28,500 nt of DNA from Cristatella mucedo. Lineage: Eukaryota; Bryozoa; Phylactolaemata; Cristatellidae. Under the pieces are notes generated by a model. The model had not been told where the DNA came from. It saw only the letters and a list, made by a program, of their open reading frames with translations, and made no database searches. The first letter of the stretch is position 1, and every line of letters begins with the position of its first letter. Of the stretch, positions 17,704 through 28,500 are shown piece by piece. The stretch is taken from NCBI GenBank assembly GCA_009760855.2, contig WPIO01000036.1, forward strand, positions 609,001-637,500, in the 5' to 3' direction. A program made the translations under genes and the position numbers.

Positions 17704-18350
17704 AACCATGGTCTGCAGCTTGGAGCATGTATCGCATTGGATAAGAAGAGTATGAGATGGAAGACCTAAAGCTGCATAGTGAAGGTATTGATAAAATGGA
17801 CACATTTGAAGGGTTGCTGACTGATGGAAGTGACAAGCAAGAGATACATAAGAAAGAGACGTCGATTACCGCGATCTGATCAGGAAATCACAAAAGCTAT
17901 TCAAATTCACCAACAAATTAATTGTCCGAATTAATGTCTTTCAATCCAAAGTAAAAGTTGAGTTCGGATGCGAGATTAAACTGCTTCTTGACGTGAATAC
18001 GTGCCGGAACTCAATCTCAATGTGAGAGCCACTACTAAAGACAGAGGTGCGGCACATTAACCAAATTTAAGGCGCTGGGAATGATTAAGACAATAGACTT
18101 TGAAGCTTTCAAAACTCTTCTGAAGGTAATGAAACCTGTGACGCTTGCTGCAAAGAATTTAAGTCGAGAAGACGCCACTCTGATGAGTGCAGACACAATT
18201 TTAGAATAATTCACGTTCAACAAGCTCTCTAACTTAAATAATGACATTAGTACCAAGCTCATGGAAGATTTCAAGTGTCGTGTAGAAGAGCGATTGAACA
18301 AGGATGTCATGAAACTCTTCCGAAGTCTCAAAGTTTCATTGTCCGTCAAA
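17704..18350 (+). pseudogene. hAT transposase, catalytic-core remnant
   Basis: Plus-strand fragments in order: NHGLQLGACIALDKKSM (the H-x-L-x-L motif); an acidic linker; YRDLIRKSQKLFKFTNKLI; EFGCEIKLLLDVNTCRNS (compare the conserved LD-x-x-TRWNS of hAT); IDFEAFKTLLKVMKPVTLA; SREDATLMSADTILE; then FNKLSNLNNDISTKLMEDFK and CRVEERLNKDVMKLFRSLK. Several frame changes and stops separate these. The family is clear from motif order. The Arg and Trp of the TRWNS motif are substituted, so the copy is inactive. Confidence 0.72.
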
Positions 18351-18582
18351 AAACTACGCTAAATTTCGTAGGAAATCTAGCCTCCTATCTATTTAGAGTG
18401 AATGATGTAGACAACGTCTTTTCAGCAAGATGGATTGCATTTGTTGTTTCAAAAAGATGGATCATCAATTGCAGTCGAAGGGCAAGACAGTTTCAAATGG
18501 TTCAAATCATGCATTTATGACATCCCGTCAAACCATGTCATGTGACATCCAGTGACATCCAGATACCATGTGACATCCAGTC

Positions 18583-19300
18583 AAACTATGCATTTGTGAC
18601 ATCCTGTTTTAACTTCTGTAACCCACTGCTTGCTGGTATACCGTCATGTGCAATCAGGCGCTTATAGCTGGTGCAAAACTCTGCAGCTAGGCTTTTCTTT
18701 CGTGAGAATTGCAGATGCCACAGCACACCACTTCTCGCCGACCTGCACTGGCTACCAGTCAAGCAACGGATCGACTTCAAGATTTTGCCCATCACTTTTA
18801 GGTCCCTTCATTCTTTGGCTCCGGCCCACCTATCTGGTTTACTTCCCCACCAGGCCAAGCATCGTTCCACCCGATTTTCGGAAACTAACTGTTTACCCAT
18901 ACCTCGTACAAACTTCAAATCCTTTGGAGACAGTGCATTTAGTTCGTATGCTCCCAAAGCCTGGAACTCACTCCCCACTTGCGTCACGACATCCCCTGAC
19001 TGGATTACATTAAAAAAATAAATAAAATCGCACATATTTGCGACAGCATTTAGTGGGTCTCAGTGATTCCTCCTTTATGTGCTTGTGCTTGCTGAAACTG
19101 TAGCATGCTGCCACTAACCACACCTGCATGCTGGCCCTGTGCATGTCACCCCTAACCACGTTATTCATGTTATTTATTAAGCATGATATTTCCACTCACC
19201 ATTTGATCGTGTTTCCGTTGCAGCAAATATAAAGCGCCTAGAAAGAGATTGAGTTCTCTGAGGGCGCTTTATCAAGTGAATAATTATAATTATTATTATC
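18583..19300 (+). mobile_element. L2-type LINE, 5'-truncated copy (plus)
   Basis: It begins near ATGCATTTGTGACATCC, passes NSAARLFFRENCRCHSTPLL and HWLPVKQRIDFKILPI, and runs through the 3' UTR and hairpin (AAAGCGCC...GGCGCTTT) to a (TTA)n-like tail ending about 19300. The coding part ends in a premature TAA near 19021. It separates the hAT core from the hAT dimerisation domain. Confidence 0.88.
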
Positions 19301-19523
19301 AAGTCTGAATTCATGCTCTTCCGGAACTCTGGCCAGCGAACTGTAAATCTCCAGATATAGTTCAACGGAGTTTTATCCATTAAAAAGACATCAACGGACG
19401 TTGACATAGTTTTCTGTTTGTAGAAATTTTTGTGAAAAATTAAAATCGGATGTTTCAGAAAAGTTGCTTAATGCACTTGCATTCTTGATAGATTATTATG
19501 AGAAGTATAATGTATTGATTTAG
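19301..19523 (+). pseudogene. hAT transposase, C-terminal dimerisation domain remnant
   Basis: The plus strand reads SEFMLFRNSGQRT, then GVLSIKKTSTDVD. After a +1 shift it reads FSVCRNFCEKLKSDVSEKLL, then NALAFLIDYYEKYNVLI and TAG. The PTS-x-x-E-R-x-FS to L-N-A-L-x-F-L pattern is the classic hAT C-terminal dimerisation domain (here PTS is KTS, and the Glu-Arg is changed). It directly follows the LINE tail and lies about 100 bases before the AACAGCTGTT-rich end, as expected for the transposase C-terminus. Confidence 0.75.
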
Positions 19524-19727
19524 AACTTATCGTGAGAGATACATGAAATAAAACTGAGTCAGAAAAAGAAGCTACTGTTTTTAAAATTAAGGAATAAATG
19601 GAAAAAAGTAAAAACAACTGTTAACAGCTGTTTTTGAGTATTGAAAGTAAACAGTAAACAGCTGTTTTTCAAAAGTGACTATCCTTCAGAAACTGCAGCT
19701 GGAGCACAAGGGAAAGCTGACCCGTAA

Positions 19728-20012
19728 AAGATGAGCTTTTAGCCGAGGTCAAGGTTAATGCAGGTAGTGAAGTCACACTATTTGGAAGCGAGTTTGAGAC
19801 TTTTGGAGCATCCGAGCTGAAGGCTCGATCACCACAAGATTTGAGCGCAGTGCAATGGATGGCAAGACGAAACTATATGCTGACGAGTGGGCGTTTCGTG
19901 AGCACGTGATTGGAGAAGCAATGAGGCTGGATAGGTAGACTGGTGCAAGCAAGCTAAGCGATCTGTAAGCCAGAAAGAGTACGTTGAAGTTGACATGACG
20001 TTTGACAGGGAC
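19728..20012 (-). mobile_element. Second LINE family (L2/CR1-type), RT C-terminal fragment (minus)
   Basis: The minus strand reads VPVKRHVNFNVLFLAYRSLS and LLAPVYLSSLIASPITCS, later RSNLVVIEPSA and, after a shift, DAPKVSNSLPNSVTSL-like text. This is the same C-terminal region as in the main L2 family but clearly different in sequence, and it matches the plus copy at 25806. It lacks its 3' UTR. Confidence 0.65.
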
Positions 20013-20063
20013 AATCGGCGTACCTACATGTACTGGAGGGTACTTATAAGATGCAACTATTTA

Positions 20064-20077
20064 CCCCCCCCCCCCCC
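20064..20077 (+). repeat. Homopolymer C14
   Basis: An uninterrupted run of 14 C followed by GAGGGG. Its length may be unreliable in sequencing. Confidence 0.9.
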
Positions 20078-20596
20078 GAGGGGCTTGCTACAGCAGTACC
20101 GGTCACGTATCTACTACATCAAGATCTATGGATGGGTCGTATAACAGCTATTCAATAGTTGGCTTTAAAACTTAAGTGCTTCTTTGTAATATTTTACTTA
20201 TCATGGAGGCGGTTTATCCATAGCCATTACGTTACTCGGAAGCAGAGTAGTTTCTCGCAAGAAAACGTATCCTTGTATATTGGCTTGTCAGTAAATATAC
20301 CACACCTGCTCATAAGTTTTTGGTCGGCTACGCTCCTGGACAGAAAGTGCTAATAAGTATGTGAGCATGTGCTGGTTCTCTCAGTCCACATAGAGGCCGT
20401 GAAATTATACGCACGCGGGTTATGCTTACAAAGATATATGAGAACGTAAAGACTTATTTAACAGGCCGTAGGAAAATACACAATGTATACACGCTTCCAC
20501 AGTATGAAACTAAAAGCTCTCAGAGATTAAAATCATGGCATAATATAGCACTAAAAAGAATAGGTTAAGGCTATATCAGGGTTCAAACTCCAAGCA

Positions 20597-20757
20597 TGCC
20601 GCGCTGGTTTGGCCCAGTGGGTGGTTAAGGTGCTCACCCCGACCAATTTCAAGGTGTTTGATGGCTGATCTCGTGGGCTCGAGCCCCGTAGTATATGTGA
20701 GGCATCTGAATAGAAATTAAGTTCTCTTAAAACGCTAAGATAATGATTTATATATAA
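20597..20757 (+). mobile_element. tRNA-derived SINE with LINE-like 3' tail (copy 3, plus)
   Basis: A-box-like TGGCCCAGTGG (20610-20620) and B-box-like GGGCTCGAGCCCC (20675-20687) are about 65 bases apart, wider than in the copy at 5953. The tail is CATCTGAATAGAAATTAAG then TTCTCTTAAAACGCT and an AT-rich end. Confidence 0.72.
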
Positions 20758-21752
20758 CTTCTGAAAATACTAGCAAAAGTCTTAGCAACTCACCACTTCA
20801 ACCAACAGATCAATAAATCTCGCATGATAACTAACGGGATACATTTATTGCTTTTATGATATGCGCGAGTGCTGAGATCTGAAACTACCGAGCGATGGGG
20901 TGTAAGAGCCATTTAAAAAAAAAAGTTCGGTTCTGCTGAATGGTCGCTCGTGCAGATTTCAACAGTATTGCAGTATGTAGGTCGATCAGGAGTAAGGATC
21001 TTGCTGATCTTGCCGGATATAGGTCGCCGGAGAGGTCTTACGCGAGAGGGTTTTCGATTTTCCGTAAGCCGGTACCCATGAGCAAGTAGAAGTTGTTTGA
21101 CTGGGCAGCGACGCTAACATTTAAGAATGGCCGCCCACTGAGAGAGAGAGAGCGAGAGAGAGAACAATCTTTCGAGAACTCGCAAAGTACTAGGAACTGC
21201 ATTTAGCAGACGAGAAGACCGAACTGAGAGACGCCAGTTACATGACGGCTGTCAGACGGTGAAAGAAGCTGCCAGCACATATCTGCAGTGCACCCTGCAG
21301 CCTCCATCGTGTGGGCGTTCAGAGGGACGTGGTAGCGACGTGGATGACGTCCGAATGACGTAGGCGATTTACGCGCCGCTTTATCATTGGTATGATCCGA
21401 CCTTTGAAAGAGAAAGGTCTGTTTGCTTTAACGTCTTCTGCAGAGATAAAAGGAGGGAAAAGCGGCCTGCGAAGCATTGTCTGCATCGATTGACTTAATG
21501 GACGCGGATGTAGATGGCGGTTTCGCAAGTGTCCTTACCAGGTGTGGTCTTGTATGCTATTCACAAAACGGGTCGAAATATAGTTTGAGTGTAGCCGAGG
21601 GAGTCGATTTCTAATCAATAAATGCGAGGCAGTTCGAGCCCACGTTGAAAATACGTTGGACAAAGATCACCATTGCTGCGTGGCAGGTACGGAGCCTGTC
21701 TGCAAGATGCAACTGTCGACTAATGATCACGTATGCTTTTCTAGGTTTATAT
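20758..21752. other. Unassigned stretch with (GA)n and GACGT cluster
   Basis: No gene recognised. It holds a (GA)n microsatellite at about 21140-21163 and four GACGT cores between 21325 and 21364 on a locally GC-richer background. A TATA-like GATAAAAGG lies near 21446. These could be a weak promoter, with no coding sequence to attach to it. Confidence 0.3.
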
Positions 21753-21930
21753 ATGTAATATATAATTCATATTGTATAGCGACATAAGAGAAACTAATCT
21801 ATATTCAGGCGCTTCACATATGCCACGGGGCTCGAGCCCACGATCTCGATCGTCAAATACATTCACCTTGACGCTGGTCTGGCGAGAACGCGAGCAGCTT
21901 AACCACTGGGCTTAACCACCGCGGCTTGCA
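21753..21930 (-). mobile_element. tRNA-derived SINE with LINE-like 3' hairpin (copy 4, minus)
   Basis: The minus strand shows GGTTAAGCCCAGTGG (A box), a spacer containing GTCAAGGTGAATG, B-box-like GGGCTCGAGCCCC (21839-21827), then GGCATATGTGAAGCGCCTGA, TAGATTAGTTTCTCTT and GTCGCTATACAA. Alignment of this 3' part to the LINE end (GCAAATGTAAAGCGCCTAGA...) is obvious by eye. It is the best-preserved SINE copy. Confidence 0.78.
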
Positions 21931-22262
21931 TCCCCGAAGCTTCCAAGAGGGCGATGCACTGCTAAAACCATATAAAAGACCAGCCTAGTGAAATTCGTTG
22001 CTCGATTGCATCCGTATTTTGTTACACTTTGGTATTAACGCACGTAGCATTTTTAGCAGGGTTCAGATCGTGCCTTTATAAAGCGTTTAGAGGTAGGAAC
22101 GGCGTAGACGACGCTAGGATAGCCCCATGTTCAACATCTATAAGCCATCACCTTGCGCATAAAATAACAGCGTGACTGCTATGACATGTCCAAATGATTT
22201 AGGCACGTCAGAAAATACGACTATTGCGATCGCATATATATTACTATATTTTTACTTTGCAG

Positions 22263-22545
22263 AATAATAATCATAATACTAATGTCTTTTGCAAAGCACT
22301 CCAAGACAATTAAATCTCTATCAAAACTGCTTAAAATCAGCAGTAAGAACTAAAAGTTAATAACGCAAAGTCTCATACTAAGGCAAATAATGCTAGCATT
22401 CCGAAAGTATACAAGTGCCATGGTTAGGCTAGCATATAAAAACGCAAGAAGACACTCAGGGTCGCTGGTTAGCATGACCTCTGCTTTACAGCATTCACTG
22501 AATCATGCACAAGTAGGCAGGCACAGCACAGAAGCAAAATAGTTG
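22263..22545 (-). mobile_element. Second LINE family 3' UTR, diverged copy (minus)
   Basis: Read on the minus strand it ends in (TTA)n-like TATTATGATTATTATTCT preceded by GATAGAGATTTAATTG, the inner-stem region of the second family (compare 26393-26405). CTGAATCATGCACAAG at the other end matches the 3' UTR of the plus copy near 26200. Confidence 0.5.
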
Positions 22546-22550
22546 CAATA

Positions 22551-23213
22551 AGTCACTGCTTGCTCGTCTAGCGGCATGTGCGCTCAGGCACTTACAGGCG
22601 GTGCAAAACTCTGAAGCTAGGCCTGTCTGTCGTGAGCGCCGAAGTTGCCACACCACTTCTCGTTGACCTGCACTGGCTCAAAATCAAGTAACGCATCGAC
22701 TCTAAGGTATGGTCGCTCACCTTTAGGTTCCTTCATTTTTCGGCTCCAGCTTACCTATCAGATTTACTCCTCCACTAGGCTAAGCATCGTGCCACCCACT
22801 TTTCGGAATCCAGCTGTTTACCCATACGGCGTACAAATCTCAAATCCATTGGAGACTATGCCTTTAGTTCGTATGCTCCAAAATGCTGCAACTCACTCCC
22901 AACCTGCGTTATCAAATCCCCTGACTTGTCCACATTTAAAAAGAAACTAAAGACGCATCTAGTTATCACAGCATTTAGTGGGTCCATGTGATTCGTCCTT
23001 TATGAGCTTATGTGTGCTAACACTGTGCATGCTGCCACTAGCAATATTTGCATGTTGACCCCATGAATGTCGCCTCTAAAACAATGTTGTGCTTGTTCAC
23101 ATTGTGCATGTTACTATTGACTATTTAATCATGCTTCCTTTGCAGAAAATATAAAGTGCCTATACAGAAGTTCTCAGAGGACGCTATACAAATGTATAAT
23201 AAGAATAATTATT
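22551..23213 (+). mobile_element. L2-type LINE, decayed 5'-truncated copy (plus)
   Basis: It starts at TCACTGCTTGCTCG and covers the RT C-terminus in shifting frames (LTCTGSKSSNAST in one, LVDLHWLKIK in another). The 3' UTR carries GTGCATGCTGCCACTAGC, and the shortened hairpin AAAGTGCC...GACGCTATAC is followed by an ATAATAAGAATAATTATTA tail. Multiple stops and frameshifts make it one of the older copies. Confidence 0.85.
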
Positions 23214-23544
23214 AATGAAGAAATTCAGAGAATATATCCGGGACATAACTTGAGCTTTTATTGTGGCTGCAAGGGCCCTTAAACGTGCGGACTTAATGCG
23301 TGCGTCGAGTGCATTAAAACGCAGTTTTTTCAGAGCCTTATCGGTACGCACCAAGTGAAGTCACAGATACAGCAACCGAAGCGATGCTGCTGGGTCAGCG
23401 ACGTCACTTGACGCTAATCTTGCTGCGCTCAGACCCTGGGTGTCACACGGCCTCTAGACGATTCTGTTTCCAGTCGACACACTTTGTAATAGCAGGTGCA
23501 CTAGCACAGGTAGAATTGCATCCTTACATCAATATTTACTAGTA
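23214..23544. other. Unassigned stretch
   Basis: No gene or repeat recognised between two LINE copies in opposite orientation. Several CGTCA/TGACG cores occur at 23395-23415. Confidence 0.3.
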
Positions 23545-24450
23545 TTAATAATGATACACTTGATAAAGCACCCTCAGAGACCTCAATCTCTTTCTAGGTG
23601 CGTTACCTTTGCAGCACAGGAAACACGATCGAATGCTGAGTGGTATCATGCTTGATAGACATAAGAAATTACATGGTTAGGGGGGACATGCACAGTGTCA
23701 GCATGCAAGTGTGGTTAGTGGCAGCACGCAACAGTGTCAATACGCACAAGCACATTAAGGACGAATCACAGAGACCCACTAAATGCTGTCACAAATAGGT
23801 GCGTTTGAAATATCTTTTTAAATGTGGTCAAGTCATGGGATGTTGTGACGGAAGTCGGGAGTGAGATCAAGGCTTTGGGAGCATACGAACTAAATGCACT
23901 GTCTCCAAAGGATTTGAGGTTTGTACGAGGTATAAGTAAACACTTAGTTTCCAAAAAGCAGGTGGTACGATGCTTGGCCTGGTAGGGGAGGAGGTCTGAT
24001 AGGTAGGCTGGAGCCAAAGAATGAAGGGACCTAAAAGTGAGCGACAAAACCTTGAAGTCAATCCGTTGCTTGACTGGTAGCCAGTGCAGGTCGGTGAGAA
24101 GTGGTGTGATGTGGCAACTGCGACGCTCACGACAGACAAGCATAGCTGCGGAGGTTTGCACCGTCTGTAATTGCCTGATTGCACATGCCGATAGGCCAGC
24201 GAGCAGTGAGTTAGCGAAGCCAAGGCGGGATATCACAAATGCATGGACCAAATTGGATGGGATATCCCTATCTAAACAAGTCCGACTATTAGCAATGTAA
24301 AAATTAATGAATAATATATATATATAGAAATATAAAGATAATATATACATATATAATATATATATATATATAATATTATATATATAATGTATATATATAT
24401 ATATATATATATAATGAAACTGAAAGTAGGCAGACATGATTGTGGACCAT
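23545..24450 (-). mobile_element. L2-type LINE (minus) interrupted by an AT microsatellite
   Basis: It starts with a TAATAATGATACACTTGAT tail and hairpin. On the minus strand it then covers LVHAFVISRLGFANSLLAGL, HWLPVKQRIDFKVLSL and TAFSGSL and its stop (23766). At about 24298 the match to the RT (IAN... region) is broken by roughly 115 bases of AT-rich repeat, then resumes at 24415-24448 with CTGAAAGTAGGCAGACATGA. The copy is otherwise open for over 170 codons. Confidence 0.87.
24300..24414. repeat. (TA)n-rich microsatellite inside LINE copy
   Basis: Interrupted TATATA runs, with imperfect ATAATATA units, between AGCAATGT and TGAAACTGAAAG, which are nearly adjacent in the intact LINE. It therefore expanded or inserted after the LINE did. 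Confidence 0.85.
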
Positions 24451-25218
24451 AATTACAATCAGTCAACAAACCAGCGCTCTGCAGATAGCAGAGTTTGGGT
24501 GCGTGTTTAGGTTTCGAATCGGGCTCTGCACGAGTTGGCTCTGCTCAATTGAGAAAGTTCGCCAACTAGTATAGGTAATTATACAAATCTGCTGAGCGCG
24601 AGTAATTAACTGAGTCATAATACAACAGCCTTGAACGTAAAAATGATATACATAGCACTATGATTAACAAGATCTACGAAAGATCCCTTTCCGATGGAAG
24701 AACCACATAGTCTACATTGTTTTTTAGGGTTACAGACGGATACAAATCTAAGCTAAGGCTAAAGCCCGTGCTAAATTTTGACATTTGTTACTGAAGCTTG
24801 ATCAAGAAATTGGCATGGCGATATAATCTCAGAATGCATCAATAATTTTCAATTAGTGACCGGATATGGAGTTTGGCTTCGGCATGGACTTTTCTGCGAG
24901 TAAGGCTTGCTGACTGGAACAAGGCTAGATGCCCCAAGCTTTCCCGGAGGCGTTCTGGCAAACCGTGCTGAGGTACTCCGCATCTGAAGCTGCTTTGTGG
25001 CATTGCTAATTCCAGCAGCTAATCATCGAGCTTCTGACCAATGTCTCCATGCTCAATGCCCTTAGTCTTACAGTTTGGCATTTAACTAGTGCCAAATTTT
25101 CGCGTTTCTGTGAATGCAAGCACTAAACTTCAAGGCATGTATTTGAGCACCCCACACGTATTCCTAATGCATCAATATGCTTTTCATTAGCTGGCTATTA
25201 CGAGCACGATATTGCCTC
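24451..25218. other. Unassigned stretch
   Basis: No recognised gene or repeat. The part next to the NUMT (25100-25218) does not continue cox1 in any frame I could read. Confidence 0.3.
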
Positions 25219-25466
25219 GGAGTACAGTAATGGCCCCAGCAAGGACAGGGAGTGAGGGAAGGAGCAACACAGCTGTAATTAGAATTACTCAGACGAAGAG
25301 AGGAACTCGTTCGAGGGTTATCCCGCCTCGTCGTATATTCACAATTGTGGTAATAAAATTAAGAGCCTCTTGCATGGAGGAGATCCCTGCAAGATGTAAT
25401 GGAAAAACTGCTTAATCAACAGACCCTCCTGCATGAGAAATGTTAGAAGAAAGAGGTGGCTGTCCC
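25219..25466 (-). pseudogene. cox1: Nuclear copy of mitochondrial cox1 (NUMT), internal fragment
   Basis: The minus strand reads PPLSSNISHAGGSVD, then (TAA in place of Leu) [42 protein letters not shown] and SLPVLAGAIT. This is about 78 consecutive codons of the conserved C-terminal half of cytochrome c oxidase subunit I, including the region between helices VII and X. The internal TGA falls exactly where cox1 has Trp, and two ATA codons fall at conserved Met sites, so the donor used a mitochondrial code. One true stop (TAA for Leu) and a small deletion near 25460 show decay. No neighbouring mitochondrial gene is attached, so only a fragment was captured. Confidence 0.93.
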
Positions 25467-25805
25467 TTTAAGACCGCAAAGATGCATTAGTGTCATCCAG
25501 CGAAGACAAGGTACGTGGCAATGACTATTAAATAAACGGTCCTCATTAGGCAGCAAGGCCCGACGAAAAGCCGCCAGCGTTTGGATGCACCCTATCAGAA
25601 AATGCTCGACGATGCCAAACGCTGGTAGACGCTGGCAGACTGCAATGCAATCTGTCAGAGAGCATAGATATAGAGAAGAAGGGGCTCCAGACCATACACA
25701 GAGATACCTACTACTCTTTATAAGGGCTGCTCCGATCACAGCCAGCCATTTGCACCTACAATCTGACATCGCTCAGTGAGGTAGGACGTAGCCTAGCTGA
25801 GCGCT
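25467..25805. other. Unassigned stretch with inverted repeats
   Basis: No recognised gene, although both strands have frames of 64-108 codons. CCAGCGTTTGG (25574-25584) and CCAAACGCTGG (25615-25625) are a perfect 11-bp inverted repeat, and ACGCTGG occurs again at about 25629. Confidence 0.3.
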
Positions 25806-26450
25806 GTGCAGGTGATATCGAGGCATTTTGTCAAAAGGAGCTCTTGCAACATTGTCGTTCATCGAAACGATTTCAAGATTCTCAGTCTGGCATACAGACG
25901 ACTGTCTTCGCTCACATCAGGTTGCCTCACCACCACGACTGCCTTGCCCAGTCAGCATTCTTCCCTCCGCACCATCCGCACCGTCAACGTCTAGTCATAT
26001 CGCCACCCTTCGCATACGAGCTGAAGGCTCGTATGCACAAAAATGCTGAAACTCGCTGCTGCAGGCTACGGTCGCTACTTGTGACAACCTTGCATCATTA
26101 AAGTCCAAGGTGAAGGCCCATGTTGTTTGGTCCGCTTTTCTTTAACCCGTGTGCACTGTTCTTTCTTTTTATTCTTTGTTTGCTTTGCCTGTGTACTTGT
26201 GCATGATTCAGAGCATCTTACTATCCCGAGATCTAATTAATTATGGTGGCCATGAGTGCCTCTGAGGGTCTGCTTGCTTGTTTTAGCCGGCTGGCCCAAA
26301 GCACTAAACCTGTTTGCTGTTGCGTGACTGATACCAGGCGAGTCACGAATCCTTGGTTAAATACATTCTTGCAGTGAGTAGCTTAGCGACTGGATAGAGA
26401 TTGAGTCTCTCTTTGAGCGCTATTAAAAGGGCCTATTGTTATTACTAGTA
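25806..26450 (+). mobile_element. Second LINE family (L2/CR1-type), 3' end (plus)
   Basis: Frame pieces HRNDFKILSLAYRRLSSL and, after shifts, LRIRAEGSYAQKC and a C-terminal stop are followed by about 330 bases of 3' UTR. The end is TAGCGACTGGATAGAGATTG, then AGTCTCTCTTTGAGCGCTAT and GGGCCTATTGTTATTA. The outer TAGCG/CGCTA and inner AGAGA/TCTCT stems and the TTA tail parallel the main L2 family, although the rest differs. Confidence 0.68.
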
Positions 26451-26559
26451 TGCGTCGAATGCTGCTGAGAGATGTAGGAGAACCGTCAGAGAGGCCCTAT
26501 CCTGGTTCAAAAGGTCATTGTAGACCGGAAGCAGAGCAGTTTTTGCGTGACGTTTGGCT

Positions 26560-28500
<1,941 letters not shown>

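Larger units (their letters stand above)
15760..19690 (+). mobile_element. Degraded hAT DNA transposon interrupted by nested LINEs and a SINE
   Basis: Both ends are rich in AACAGCTGTT: 15773-15782 inside a perfect 20-bp palindrome (15768-15787), and 19623-19632 and 19657-19666 at the other end. Between them, transposase pieces lie in correct order on the plus strand: BED finger, N-terminal region, catalytic core and dimerisation domain. Inserted into it are L2 pieces at 16258-16475, 16896-17029, 17085-17693 (minus) and 18583-19300, plus a SINE at 16698-16885. hAT elements use short terminal inverted repeats and subterminal transposase-binding motifs; the palindromes are good candidates for the latter. 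The exact termini and 8-bp target duplication cannot be fixed by eye. Confidence 0.65.

Noticed and set aside
18035-18349. 104-codon minus-strand frame
   Set aside because: The opposite strand carries clear hAT transposase motifs; this frame is its antisense.
18508-18606. CRISPR-like or minisatellite array
   Set aside because: Only two to three imperfect short units made of LINE 5' sequence in a eukaryotic context; explained by local duplication.
25212-25415. 67-codon plus-strand frame rich in Arg and Thr
   Set aside because: It is the antisense of the cox1 fragment.
25443-25769. 108-codon minus-strand frame next to the NUMT
   Set aside because: No mitochondrial or other protein similarity recognised, and the end overlaps the cox1 fragment out of frame.

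Overview
The window is nuclear DNA from an animal, most likely a bilaterian invertebrate. The evidence is one spliced SR splicing-factor gene with GT-AG introns, many 5'-truncated L2/CR1-type LINEs, tRNA-derived SINEs, decayed hAT transposons, and a nuclear copy of mitochondrial cox1 that reads best with TGA=Trp and ATA=Met. I cannot name the species.

Layout. 1-1590 is the 3' part of an L2-type LINE with an intact reverse-transcriptase (RT) frame. 2552-5119 is the only host gene I can identify with confidence: a four-exon SRSF7/9G8-like gene encoding an RRM, a CCHC zinc knuckle and an RS tail, 186 aa in total. 5.8-8.7 kb holds a SINE and minus-strand LINE ends. 9.1-10.25 kb holds two decayed, oppositely oriented genes of mobile origin: an uncharacterised repeat-associated protein on + and a hAT transposase on -. 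10.3-11.8 kb is CpG-rich with CRE-like sites and no recognisable gene. 11.85-14.43 kb is a nest of LINEs, including one L2 copy split by a CR1-like element. 15.76-19.69 kb is a broken hAT transposon whose transposase domains (BED finger, catalytic core, dimerisation domain) appear in order but are separated by at least four LINE/SINE insertions. 19.7-24.45 kb carries more LINE and SINE copies. 25.22-25.47 kb is the cox1 NUMT. 25.8-26.45 kb is a second L2 family. 26.5-28.5 kb is a GC- and CpG-rich block containing an uninterrupted GGC array of about 53 units.

How it fits together. The dominant theme is retrotransposition by L2-type LINEs. At least two LINE families and one SINE family end in the same folded 3' module: outer arms AGCGCC/GGCGCT, an inner AGAGA/TCTCT stem, then a short A/T-rich, often (TTA)n, tail. 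This is the arrangement expected where a SINE borrows the 3' end that a LINE RT recognises. The SR gene sits between these repeats, with LINE-tail remnants about 120-180 bases before its start codon and in its 3' flank. Apart from the SR gene and the RT frame at the left edge, the coding sequences I recognise are broken.
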